From contig CAVVWN010000014.1 of NCBI GenBank assembly GCA_963752045.1, positions 372,001-436,000 of the forward strand: a stretch of 64,000 bases of DNA, given 5' to 3'. A program made the position numbers and the translations under genes. Position 1 is the first letter of the stretch, and every line of letters starts with the position of its first letter. The notes beneath the pieces are model-generated. The model ran no database searches, was not told the DNA's origin, and worked only from the letters and a program-made list of their open reading frames with translations. Shown one piece after another: positions 44,045-51,543 of this stretch. This DNA is from DATKDF01 sp963752045. Its GTDB lineage: Bacteria > Acidobacteriota > Vicinamibacteria > Vicinamibacterales > SCN-69-37.

Positions 44045-44965
44045 CTATCGCCGCTCGAAGACCAGGGAGCCGAAGTCGGTGCCCTCGCCGTAGCTGACGA
44101 CGAGACGGCCTGCGCGGAAAGCCCAGGTGCTCGCGCGCTGGAGCGCGGAGAGGTAGCGAGCTTCGAGCTCCATCGCCTCGGCCGGACACGCCCGCCTGGT
44201 GGAGGCCAGCGGGCCGACTGACAGGCTCGTGGCCGTCTCGCCACCGGCCACTGCGCCCGTAAAGGTGTTGCAGCCACTCGCACCGGAGATGCGGTCGCCC
44301 TCGATAGCCATCGTGATTTCGGGCTGGGCAGGGGCATCTTCGTCGGCCGAGAACCGGCGCAATATCCACTCGCCCTCGAGCGTCGCGGGCGAAGCAATTC
44401 CCGTGATGTCGGTTCCCACCTCGACCAGCGCCGCTCCTTCGAGGGCGAAGATGCGCGTCGCCAACTGGCTCGGGCAGCACATGCCGTCATCGGGGCCGGC
44501 CTGGAGAACGTCGAGCACGATCCGCGTCCCGTCGATGCGGGCGTCGCGAATCTGCACGCGGTCGCCGATGAGGCCGATGCCTCTCTGCATGATCGCACTG
44601 CCCTGCCTCGACATAGCCGCCAGATAGCCGAACTGCCCTGTGCCGCCTCCGCTGTAATCGAGGTAGGCCACCGCCTCGTCGGCGCCGTCGCCATCGAGGT
44701 CACCGGTCAGATGAAAGTCCTCATTCAGCCAGAGGGCCGGTACTGACGCGCCGCCCTCGACGTAGGGCTGCCCTTCCCATTTGCCGTCGACGAGCGTGAT
44801 GGGCGCCTCGCCTTCGACGCCCACGTAGGTCGCCTGGCGAAGCTCCGCCCGAGCCGGCTCGGAGCTGCGGCCGGCCTCCTGCTCACCGGCAGGGCCCTCC
44901 GAGGCACTGGAACAGCCAGACGCGAATGCGAGGAAAGCCGTGGCGACGAGGGTCCCCAGTCTCAT
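44045..44965 (-). CDS. META/HslJ-domain lipoprotein
   Basis: A 306-residue secreted lipoprotein (signal ending in ASGCSS). The central part contains a DLDGDGADEAVAYLDYSGGGTG calcium-type motif and a Cys pair DDGMCCPSQ. The C-terminal ~110 residues are a META domain: LEGEWILRRFSADEDAPAQPEITMAIEGDRISGASGCNTFTGAV, then SVGPLASTRRACPAEAMELEARYLSALQRASTWAF, with the two conserved cysteines (SGCN; RRACP). META proteins include HslJ; many have unknown function. It lies on the reverse strand between the accessory segment and the integrase stump. Confidence 0.85.
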   Translation of the reverse strand: MRLGTLVATAFLAFASGCSSASEGPAGEQEAGRSSEPARAELRQATYVGVEGEAPITLVDGKWEGQPYVEGGASVPALWLNEDFHLTGDLDGDGADEAVAYLDYSGGGTGQFGYLAAMSRQGSAIMQRGIGLIGDRVQIRDARIDGTRIVLDVLQAGPDDGMCCPSQLATRIFALEGAALVEVGTDITGIASPATLEGEWILRRFSADEDAPAQPEITMAIEGDRISGASGCNTFTGAVAGGETATSLSVGPLASTRRACPAEAMELEARYLSALQRASTWAFRAGRLVVSYGEGTDFGSLVFERR

Positions 44966-44988
44966 ACCGCCACTATATGAGATGAGGG

Positions 44989-45222
44989 CACGACCTGCGC
45001 CACGAGTACGCGTCGCGGCTCGTCGAGAAGGGCGTCCCTCTCGCTCAAGTGCGTGACCTCCTCGGTCACGCGTCGATCACAACGACCGAGCGGTACGACA
45101 ACCAGACGCTCGAGAACCTCCAGATTGCGGCTGCGAAGCTGGAGCGAGGGCAGGCGTTCGAGCCTGGTTCCATCGCATCAGGCCCGGGCGGGCTGAAGTG
45201 TACGGCGCCAGGACATAGGTAA
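44989..45222 (+). pseudogene. Tyrosine recombinase (integrase) C-terminal fragment
   Basis: Translation gives HDLRHEYASRLVEKGVPLAQVRDLLGHASITTTERYDNQ, the end of a lambda-type integrase: H-x-L-R-H box (His, Arg), LLGH (His) and the nucleophilic Tyr in TERYD. The tail runs to TAA at 45220-45222. The N-terminal and core halves, with the first catalytic arginine, are missing; the frame starts directly after the META lipoprotein gene's leader. It lies about 110 bp from a tRNA gene, the common target of such enzymes. Confidence 0.8.
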
Positions 45223-45247
45223 CACCGACGTCAGGACATGGGTGACA
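45209..45247. mobile_element. Insertion-sequence end remnant (IS481-like)
   Basis: Two direct copies, CAGGACATAGGTAACA (45209-45224) and CAGGACATGGGTGACA (45232-45247), are spaced 23 bp apart. This tandem arrangement of (T)CAGGACAT(A/G)GGT(A/G)ACA resembles the transposase-binding ends I know from IS481-type elements; no transposase is present. The recognition is from memory of such ends and could be wrong. Confidence 0.45.
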
Positions 45248-45333
45248 GCGTGGGGTAGCGTGCCCGATCGGAGACACCGAAGCGGGTGCCCGCCATCGAT
45301 GCTAACGAGTTGGAGAATCTACAGTTGCGAGAA

Positions 45334-45407
45334 TGGCTGGGAGGCAGGGATTCGAACCCCGATAACGGCGTCCAGAGCGCCGTGTCCTACCGTTGAACGA
45401 CCTCCCA
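45334..45407 (-). tRNA. tRNA-Gln (anticodon CUG)
   Basis: The reverse strand folds into a full cloverleaf: acceptor TGGGAGG/CCTCCCA, D arm with TCAACGGTAGGA, anticodon stem CGGCG/CGCCG around loop CTCTGGA (anticodon CTG, reading CAG), and T arm GGGGTTCGAATCCC. The discriminator base is G and CCA is encoded. The gene lies next to an integrase stump and the accessory segment, consistent with a past integration hot spot. Confidence 0.97.
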
Positions 45408-45512
45408 GCAGGGTGTGTCGCAGGGGCGAGAACCCTACAAAACTAACAGTACCGGAGCCATTCGAGCAAACCGCCTCGAAGCGCCTGGGCGTCCAGCGGC
45501 TGGTGGGGTGCA

Positions 45513-45542
45513 TTGACACCAGGAATCGGTCGTCTCGATAAT
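45513..45542 (+). promoter_or_regulatory. Sigma-70-type promoter for the CsgG-family gene
   Basis: TTGACA (45513-45518) and GATAAT (45537-45542) are 18 bp apart, 46 bp upstream of ATG 45589. Both boxes are near consensus, unusual for this window, so strong constitutive expression of the CsgG-like gene is likely. Confidence 0.7.
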
Positions 45543-45588
45543 CTCCCCGAGAGTCCATGCAAGTCGCACGCCCCGGGGAGGAATTGAC

Positions 45589-46497
45589 ATGAAGAGACTG
45601 TTCCATGCGGCGCTGGCCGCCCTGATTGTCGCGTCGGTCCCGACGTCGCAGGCCTACCAGACGAAGATCCGTGTCGCCCTCTGGGACTTCGAGAATCACG
45701 CCGAATCCCACTGGTGGTTCCACGATCAGCTCGGAGACGCCGCGCGGAATCAGATCGACACGGCGTTTTCGGAGAACGAAGAGCTTTCGCGCCGCTTCAC
45801 CGTCGTCGAGCGCGAGAAGCTCGAGATGGTGATGAAGGAACAGGGCCTGGCGGCTGCAGGTGCGGTCGATCCGCAGTCGGCCGCCAAGGTTGGCCAGATC
45901 CTCGGGGTGAAGTACATCATCACGGGCGGCATCGACAAGTTCGCGATCAACACCACGAAGGGCGGTTTTGGCGGCATCGGCGGCAGCTCCACCAACGCCG
46001 AAGCCAGCATCAGCCTCCGCTTCATCGACTCGACGACGGCCGAACGCGTGGTGGCCATCTCGGCCGACGGCAACGTGCGCAAAGGCGGCGGGTACTTCAA
46101 GGGCGCGAACCTGAGCCGCGACGATGAATGGGGCATTGCGAGCGAGGCCATCGAGAAGGCCTCGTCCGAGCTCGTCAAGAAGCTGATGGAGGGCAACACG
46201 CTCGAGCGCGTCTCTGAAGCGGCCGGCGGTGGTGGCGGTGTCGACATGCGCGTCATCAAGGCCGACGCCGGCACGGCCTACATCAACGTGGGACGGGTGG
46301 CCGGCATCAAGGTCGGCGACAAGTTCACCATCCACCGCAAGGGCGAAGACCTCATCGACCCGGCCACCGGCATGAACCTGGGCTCCACCGAGAAGCAGGT
46401 GGGCACGGCCGAGGTCATCGAGGTGCAGGACCGCTTCTCGATCGTGAAGATCACGGGCGAAGCCGCGGCCGCCGACGTGATTAAGAAAGTCGGCTGA
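45589..46497 (+). CDS. CsgG/HfaB-family secreted protein with C-terminal FlgT-like domain
   Basis: A 302-residue exported protein (signal MKRLFHAALAALIVASVPTSQA) with a GGGAGGA ribosome-binding site. Residues about 25-200 match CsgG: RVALWDFEN, FTVVEREKLEMVMKEQGLAAAGAVDPQSAAKVGQILGVKYIITGGIDKF, then SLRFIDSTTAERVVAISADGNVRKGG. There is no lipobox, unlike curli CsgG. The C-terminal ~80 residues (AYINVGRVAGIKVGDKFTIHRKGEDLIDPATGMNLG...VGTAEVIEVQDRFSIVKI) look like the FlgT C-terminal SH3-like domain. It probably sits in the periplasm or at the outer membrane; no curli subunit gene is nearby. Confidence 0.88.
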   Translation: MKRLFHAALAALIVASVPTSQAYQTKIRVALWDFENHAESHWWFHDQLGDAARNQIDTAFSENEELSRRFTVVEREKLEMVMKEQGLAAAGAVDPQSAAKVGQILGVKYIITGGIDKFAINTTKGGFGGIGGSSTNAEASISLRFIDSTTAERVVAISADGNVRKGGGYFKGANLSRDDEWGIASEAIEKASSELVKKLMEGNTLERVSEAAGGGGGVDMRVIKADAGTAYINVGRVAGIKVGDKFTIHRKGEDLIDPATGMNLGSTEKQVGTAEVIEVQDRFSIVKITGEAAAADVIKKVG

Positions 46498-46547
46498 CAG
46501 AGGCGGGCCCCGGCGCCGCAGCCGAGCTGAGGCGAGCCGGGATGCTC

Positions 46548-46790
46548 GACGGGTACGACGGGTTGCGACAGGTTGCGACAGGTTGCGACGGGTCACGACA
46601 GGTACGACGGTACGACGGGTACGACAGGTACGACGGGTACACACGGGTACGACGGGTACGAGGAACCTGAGGCTTGTCGTCCTCCTCAACAACGGTTGGC
46701 GCCAGTGCCTGAATGAATGCTGGCTCGCGAGAGCGCATTCCAAGTACCTGTCGTACCCGTCGTACCGCGTGCCGTTACCTGTCGTACCCG
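46548..46790. repeat. Minisatellite of CGAC(A/G)GGTA units with an inverted copy
   Basis: Between two convergent genes, about a dozen units of CGACRGGTA or CGACRGGTTG run from 46548 to about 46662. The same words return in reverse complement at 46745-46790 (TACCTGTCGTACCCGTCG...), so the transcript could fold into a long stem with a loop of about 80 bases. It lies between the ends of two convergent transcripts and may serve as a bidirectional terminator. It is not a CRISPR array: units are under 11 bp with no spacers. Confidence 0.8.
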
Positions 46791-48668
46791 CTATCGATTC
46801 CAGTACGCGCGCACGCGCTCGACGACGGCCGTGGCGATGAGGCGGGCCTGCTCGGCGAGGCGCGCCTGGCCCACGCGCTGGTCCAGGGAGAACAACCGAG
46901 GCTCGGGCATCGGTACGCGTTCGTCCGCGCGCTTCGCCGAACCGGCAAGCGACACGGCATAGGGCTGGATGACGAACGTCGTGCCGAAGCTCTCCTGCAC
47001 GGTGGGCGTCCCTTCGGTGACGAGCGCGTCCACGAGAATCTCTGCCGCCGTCTCGTCGGACACCGACGGCATCGACGCCTGCGCGAGCTCGCGATCGAGC
47101 GCGGACTGGATGGCGACGCACACGTTGGCCGGTCCGTCGCAGCCGAAGCGCACGGACGGCCGTTCGGGACGGGCAGGTTCAACCGGCTGGCCGGCGGTCT
47201 GCGGCGGTTCGGTTGCGGCCTGCTGAGCGAGCGTCTCGGCCCGCACGGGTTCTCGCGGTGGGTCGGCCCGCGGCAACGTGTTGGGCGTCGGCGCAACGGC
47301 CGCGTCCTGCGTGGCTGTGGCGGTCGCCGCTGGTACCGCCGGGTCTGGCAGCGCAGGTTGGCCAGACTCACCCGCCAATGGCTGCGACGGCCGGGGCTCG
47401 CTGGTGGTTGCTGCGACGGAGACAGCCTCGACGTTGCTTCCCGCCTCTCTATTGAAGTACCCGAGCGCGTAGGCGGCAAACCCGACGCCACCGATGATGA
47501 CGAGCAGCATGATGACGAGGACGAACGAGTTCCCGGCCGCCGGCGACTCGCCCGCCGCGTCTTCGCGCGCAGGCGCGTGCAGACCGGACGAGCCGACCGA
47601 CGTCAGGTTCCGAAGCCCGGACCGCGGCGGCAGCACCGCGTCCTCCCGTTCGAGCTCTCCGGGCTCGGCCGGGCCCGCGTCCATCGCGCCGGGAAGCGAC
47701 CGGCGTCTTCGACCGGGCGCTGGCGCCGGTCCAGCGGCTGCTTCGAGCTCAGCCATTACCTCGTCGGCGGTCTGAAAACGTGCGTCCGGGTCCTTCTCGA
47801 GACATCGAAGCGCGACGGCTTCGAGCGCCGGCGACAGCGCGAGGTCCGGGCGCCGCTCCGATGGACGCATCGGCGGCTCGCTCAGGTGCTTGACGAGCAC
47901 GGCCGGCGTCGACGCGTCGTCGAACGGCACCGTCCCGACGAGCATCTCGTAGAGGATGACGCCGAGCGAGTAGATGTCGGTGCGTGCATCGATCGACGAC
48001 CCGCTCGCCTGTTCTGGCGCCATGTAGTGCGGCGTGCCGAGCGAGAGGCCGGTCGACGTCAACTGGGTCTCGGATTGACCGACCGTCTTCGCGATGCCGA
48101 AGTCGATGAGCTTCGCGACTTCGGCGCCGTCGGCTCCGGCGACCACCATGATGTTCTGCGGCTTGAGATCGCGATGGACGATTCCGGCCCGATGGGCCGC
48201 GGCGAGCGCCGACGCGATCTGTTCAAGCAGGCGCACGATCCGTTCCGGCGTGATCGGTCCGTCGCGGGCGATCACGGCCTTGAGCATCTCGCCTGGAATG
48301 AGCTCCATCGCGATGTAGAGCGTGCCGTCCTCGAGCTGGCCGAGGTCGTGAACGGTGGCGATGTTCGGGTGATCGAGCTGGCTCGCGGCGCGCGCCTCAC
48401 GCTGGAAGCGCGTGACGATGTCGGCGGTGACCTCGATGTCGGGGCTAATCACCTTCACGGCCACGGGCTTGCCCAGCATCACGTGGGTGGCCCGGTAGAT
48501 CGCGCCCATGCCGCCGCGGCCGATGAGCGCGTCGACGCGGTACTTGCCGGCGATCATCGTTCCAAGGCGCGGATCGGTGGCGCTTTCGCCCATGAGCACC
48601 GCCCCGTCGGTCGGGCAGAGCCGGACGGTTGACGGGTATGACGCGCCGCACGTCGGGCATTGAACCAT
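46791..48668 (-). CDS. Serine/threonine protein kinase with N-terminal zinc ribbon and periplasmic C-terminal domain
   Basis: About 625 residues from ATG 48668. An N-terminal zinc-ribbon (CPTCGASYPSTVRLCPTDG) is followed by a complete Hanks kinase: GRGGMGAIY (P-loop), VAVK (Lys72), HRDLKPQN (Asp167), DFGIAK and APEQ. After a Pro/Arg-rich linker, one membrane helix (FVLVIMLLVIIGGVGFAAYALGYF) leads to a Pro/Ala-rich stretch and a C-terminal domain of about 120 residues (VCVAIQSALDRELAQASMPSVSDETAAEILVDALVTEG...RVRAYWNR) of unknown family, which would be outside the cytoplasm. Its gene converges on the CsgG-type gene. Confidence 0.9.
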   Translation of the reverse strand: MVQCPTCGASYPSTVRLCPTDGAVLMGESATDPRLGTMIAGKYRVDALIGRGGMGAIYRATHVMLGKPVAVKVISPDIEVTADIVTRFQREARAASQLDHPNIATVHDLGQLEDGTLYIAMELIPGEMLKAVIARDGPITPERIVRLLEQIASALAAAHRAGIVHRDLKPQNIMVVAGADGAEVAKLIDFGIAKTVGQSETQLTSTGLSLGTPHYMAPEQASGSSIDARTDIYSLGVILYEMLVGTVPFDDASTPAVLVKHLSEPPMRPSERRPDLALSPALEAVALRCLEKDPDARFQTADEVMAELEAAAGPAPAPGRRRRSLPGAMDAGPAEPGELEREDAVLPPRSGLRNLTSVGSSGLHAPAREDAAGESPAAGNSFVLVIMLLVIIGGVGFAAYALGYFNREAGSNVEAVSVAATTSEPRPSQPLAGESGQPALPDPAVPAATATATQDAAVAPTPNTLPRADPPREPVRAETLAQQAATEPPQTAGQPVEPARPERPSVRFGCDGPANVCVAIQSALDRELAQASMPSVSDETAAEILVDALVTEGTPTVQESFGTTFVIQPYAVSLAGSAKRADERVPMPEPRLFSLDQRVGQARLAEQARLIATAVVERVRAYWNR

Positions 48669-48725
48669 GAAGGTCGACCTGGCCGATTCTACGCTGGTTG
48701 GTGCGCGTCGAGCTAAGATCCACCC

Positions 48726-50003
48726 ATGCGAATCGCCTTTGTCCTTGCGCTGACTCTCTCGACACTGCCCGTCCCGCTCGCCGGTCAGACCCAGGCCGAC
48801 GCCGACGTGGCCCGGGTGCGCAGCCATCCGAAATTCCAGCAGGCGCTCGCGGCGCTCGACGCGGACCACGATCGCCTGATTCGCGAGATCGTCACGCTCA
48901 CCGAGATTCCGGCGCCGCCGTTCAAGGAAGACGCGCGCGGAGCCGCTTATCTCGAGATGCTGCGCGCGCACGGCCTGGCCGACGTCACACGCGACGGCGA
49001 GGGCAACGTGATGGGCATCCGGCGCGGATCGGGCGGCGGACCGCTCATCGCGATTGCCGCTCACCTCGACACGGTGTTTCCGGAGGGCACGAACGTGACG
49101 GTCACGCGCGAAGGCACGCGTCTGGCAGCGCCGGGCATCGGCGACGACACCCGCTCACTTGCCGTCCTGCTCGCGATGATCCGCGCGATGGACGCCGCCG
49201 GCATCCAGACCACGGCCGACATCCTCTTCATCGGCAACGTGGGCGAAGAGGGCCTCGGCGACCTCCGCGGGGTGAAGTACCTCTTCCAGAAAGGGCCGTA
49301 CGCGGGGCGCATCGCCATGTTCATCTCGGTCGACGGCGCCGGCAGCGGCGCCGACATCACCCATGGCGGCGTGGGCAGCAAGCGCTACCGCGTCACGTTC
49401 AAGGGCCCGGGCGGCCACAGCTACGGCGCGTTCGGCCTGGTGAGCCCCGCGTTCGCGATGGGCCTCGCGATGGCCAAGTTCTCGGACGTCACGGTGCCGG
49501 CCTCGCCGAAGACCACCTTCAACGTCGGCGTCATCGGCGGCGGCACCTCGGTCAACTCCATCCCGTTCGAACAGTGGATGGAAGTGGACATGCGCTCGGA
49601 ATCGCCGGTCGAGCTGGCGAAGCTCGAGGACACTTTCCGCCGCCTGATGCAGGAAGCCGCCGACGAGGAGAACCGGGTGCGCTCGACCCGCCAGGGCCGG
49701 ATCGAGGTGGACCTCACGCTCATCGGCGACCGCCCCTCGGGCGAAACGCCTCTCGACTCGCGGCTCGCCCAGGTGGCGGCCGCGGCTGTCCGGGCTTCGG
49801 GCATGGAGCCCACGTTCGGCTACAGCAGCACCGACTCGAACATCCCGATCAGCCTGGCCGTTCCGGCAATCACCATCGACTCGGGCGGGCGCGGCGGCCG
49901 GGCGCACGCGCTCGACGAGTGGATTGACGTCGAAAAGACCGCGAGCCTCCGCGGGATCGAATCGGCGCTCACCATCCTCCTGACGCTCGCGGGGACCAAC
50001 TGA
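48726..50003 (+). CDS. Secreted M20-family metallopeptidase
   Basis: A 425-residue zinc peptidase with a signal peptide (MRIAFVLALTLSTLPVPLAGQ). M20 motifs are present: IAIAAHLDTVFPEG (first metal ligands), GIGDDTRSLAVLL (bridging Asp), IGNVGEEGLGDLRG (catalytic Glu pair), and SSTDSNIPISLAVPAITIDSGGRGGRAHALDEW (last ligand His). The inserted dimerisation domain includes YRVTFKGPGGHSYGAFG. Substrates could be peptides or N-acyl amino acids; the T-like pattern suggests tripeptides. It is divergent from the kinase gene with 57 bp between the starts. Confidence 0.9.
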   Translation: MRIAFVLALTLSTLPVPLAGQTQADADVARVRSHPKFQQALAALDADHDRLIREIVTLTEIPAPPFKEDARGAAYLEMLRAHGLADVTRDGEGNVMGIRRGSGGGPLIAIAAHLDTVFPEGTNVTVTREGTRLAAPGIGDDTRSLAVLLAMIRAMDAAGIQTTADILFIGNVGEEGLGDLRGVKYLFQKGPYAGRIAMFISVDGAGSGADITHGGVGSKRYRVTFKGPGGHSYGAFGLVSPAFAMGLAMAKFSDVTVPASPKTTFNVGVIGGGTSVNSIPFEQWMEVDMRSESPVELAKLEDTFRRLMQEAADEENRVRSTRQGRIEVDLTLIGDRPSGETPLDSRLAQVAAAAVRASGMEPTFGYSSTDSNIPISLAVPAITIDSGGRGGRAHALDEWIDVEKTASLRGIESALTILLTLAGTN

Positions 50004-50111
50004 CGTACGTTACGCACGAGACGCTACCCACGGAAGGTCGAATCGTGTAATTCCGACAGGTTGCGCCCGGTCCTGCCGGATTCAACTCACGGCGTAGCGG
50101 CCGCTGCTCAC

Positions 50112-50127
50112 CGGAACGCTTCTTGCG
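50112..50127 (+). promoter_or_regulatory. Sigma-54-type promoter candidate for the cytochrome operon
   Basis: CGGAACG-N4-TTGCG matches the sigma-54 consensus TGGCACG-N4-TTGCW at 9 of 12 positions, including the essential GG (50113-50114) and GC (50125-50126) ten bases apart. Transcription would start near 50138, leaving a leader of about 40 bases before the ATG at 50179. Activation would need an enhancer-binding protein; its gene is not visible. Confidence 0.5.
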
Positions 50128-50178
50128 TACCCGGTTACGTCCCCAGCGCGAATACCACACGGCGAGGGTTCGCGCGAG

Positions 50179-51543
50179 ATGTCCGTTCTGTTCGAAACTT
50201 CACCTGTTCCGGTGCTCGCGTTCGCCACGACGCTGCATCTGGCCATGGCCGCGCTCCGCAATCACCGCTCGGCAGGCAGTGGCCCGGTGAGCTCGCTGGC
50301 CTTTGTGTCGGCCCTGCTGGCGGGAACGCCCTGGCTGTTTACGAGTTACGCCGGCATCCTGTTCGGCCTGCTGACGCACGCGTCCTACTACGCGGTGTGC
50401 GAACGGTTCGTCCCGCGGCCGGCCGCGATGACGGCGACCGCTGCCCCGTCGACCCCCAGGCCTCACGCGAGCAGGCCGCCGGTCACGCGACCGGCGCCAT
50501 CGGCGCAGCGGGCGGAGCCGCCGCGAGGCTTTGCACAACTCCCGGTACTCGCTGTCTTCGAGGAGACCGCCGACATTCGCACGTTCCGGCTGGCGCGACC
50601 GGAAGGATTCGACTTCACCGCCGGGCAGTTCCTGCCGATCCGGGTCCGCACCGACGGCCGGGATCATGTCCGGTGCTATTCGATCAGCTCGGCCCCCGAA
50701 ACGACGGGCTACCTGGAAATCTCGGTCAAGCGACAGGGCCTCGTCTCCGACCTGCTCCACGCAACGCTCAGACCGGGCACGCTCGTGGCGGCGAAAGTCC
50801 CGGCAGGGAGCTTCGTCTACCCCTCGGGCGACGATCGCCCCCTGCTCCTCGTCGCCGGCGGGATCGGCATCACGCCGGTGCTGAGCATGCTGCGTCATGC
50901 GGTGAGCGCCGATCCGACACGTCGGGCCGTCCTGCTCTATTCAGTCAGGACCGAGGCCGACTTCGCCTTCCGCGACGATCTGTCGGTCCTCGCGTCGCGG
51001 CACCCGCAGGTCAAGGTCGTGCTCGCGGCGAGCCGCGGCGCCGCGAGCCCGGACGTCTACCCCGGACGAATCGACGAGTCGCTCATCCAGACGACCGTCG
51101 CCGACCTCCCGCACGCGGTCGCGCTGATGTGCGGTCCCCAGCCGATGATCGACGGGCTCCGGACGACGCTCACCTCGCTCGGGATGCCGGCCGATCAGGT
51201 CCGATCGGAGCTCTTCGAGGCGGTCGTCGCGGCCACCGGCGGCGCCGAGACGTCCAGGCCCGAGCCGCCCGGCCCGGCGACCGACATGCACGAGGTCAGA
51301 TGCACCCGCTCGAACACCTCGCTGCAGGCGCCGTCCGGTCAGACCCTGCTCGATGCGGCTGAATCCGGTGGCGTGGTCATCGACTCAATCTGCCGGGCGG
51401 GCGTGTGTGGCACGTGCCGGACCCGCGTCATCGAAGGTGACGTCCACTGCGACTCGACGCTTGTCGACGACGGCGACCGCCAGGCGGGGTTCGTGCTGGC
51501 GTGCGTGAGTCAGATTCGCAGTGACTGCGTGATCGAGGCGTGA
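50179..51543 (+). CDS. Membrane-anchored FAD/NAD(P)H oxidoreductase with C-terminal 2Fe-2S domain
   Basis: A 454-residue protein, first gene of the electron-transfer operon. Three hydrophobic segments (VLAFATTLHLAMAAL, VSSLAFVSALLAGTPWLFTS, AGILFGLLTHASYYAV) lie in the first 75 residues; a Pro-rich linker follows. The ferredoxin-NADP+ reductase module has RCYSISSAPE (FAD), GGIGITPVLSML (pyridine nucleotide) and VALMCGPQPMIDGL. The C-terminal plant-type ferredoxin domain shows C-x4-C-x2-C (SICRAGVCGTCRTR) and a final Cys in LACVSQ. It would take electrons from NAD(P)H in the cytoplasm. Its stop overlaps the next start by four bases. Relatives include hydroxylase and vanillate-demethylase-type reductases; the neighbours favour transmembrane electron export. 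Confidence 0.88.
   Translation: MSVLFETSPVPVLAFATTLHLAMAALRNHRSAGSGPVSSLAFVSALLAGTPWLFTSYAGILFGLLTHASYYAVCERFVPRPAAMTATAAPSTPRPHASRPPVTRPAPSAQRAEPPRGFAQLPVLAVFEETADIRTFRLARPEGFDFTAGQFLPIRVRTDGRDHVRCYSISSAPETTGYLEISVKRQGLVSDLLHATLRPGTLVAAKVPAGSFVYPSGDDRPLLLVAGGIGITPVLSMLRHAVSADPTRRAVLLYSVRTEADFAFRDDLSVLASRHPQVKVVLAASRGAASPDVYPGRIDESLIQTTVADLPHAVALMCGPQPMIDGLRTTLTSLGMPADQVRSELFEAVVAATGGAETSRPEPPGPATDMHEVRCTRSNTSLQAPSGQTLLDAAESGGVVIDSICRAGVCGTCRTRVIEGDVHCDSTLVDDGDRQAGFVLACVSQIRSDCVIEA

Noticed and set aside
46548..46790. Possible CRISPR array
   Set aside because: Units are 9-10 bp, lie head to tail without spacers, and the words reappear inverted. No cas gene is near.
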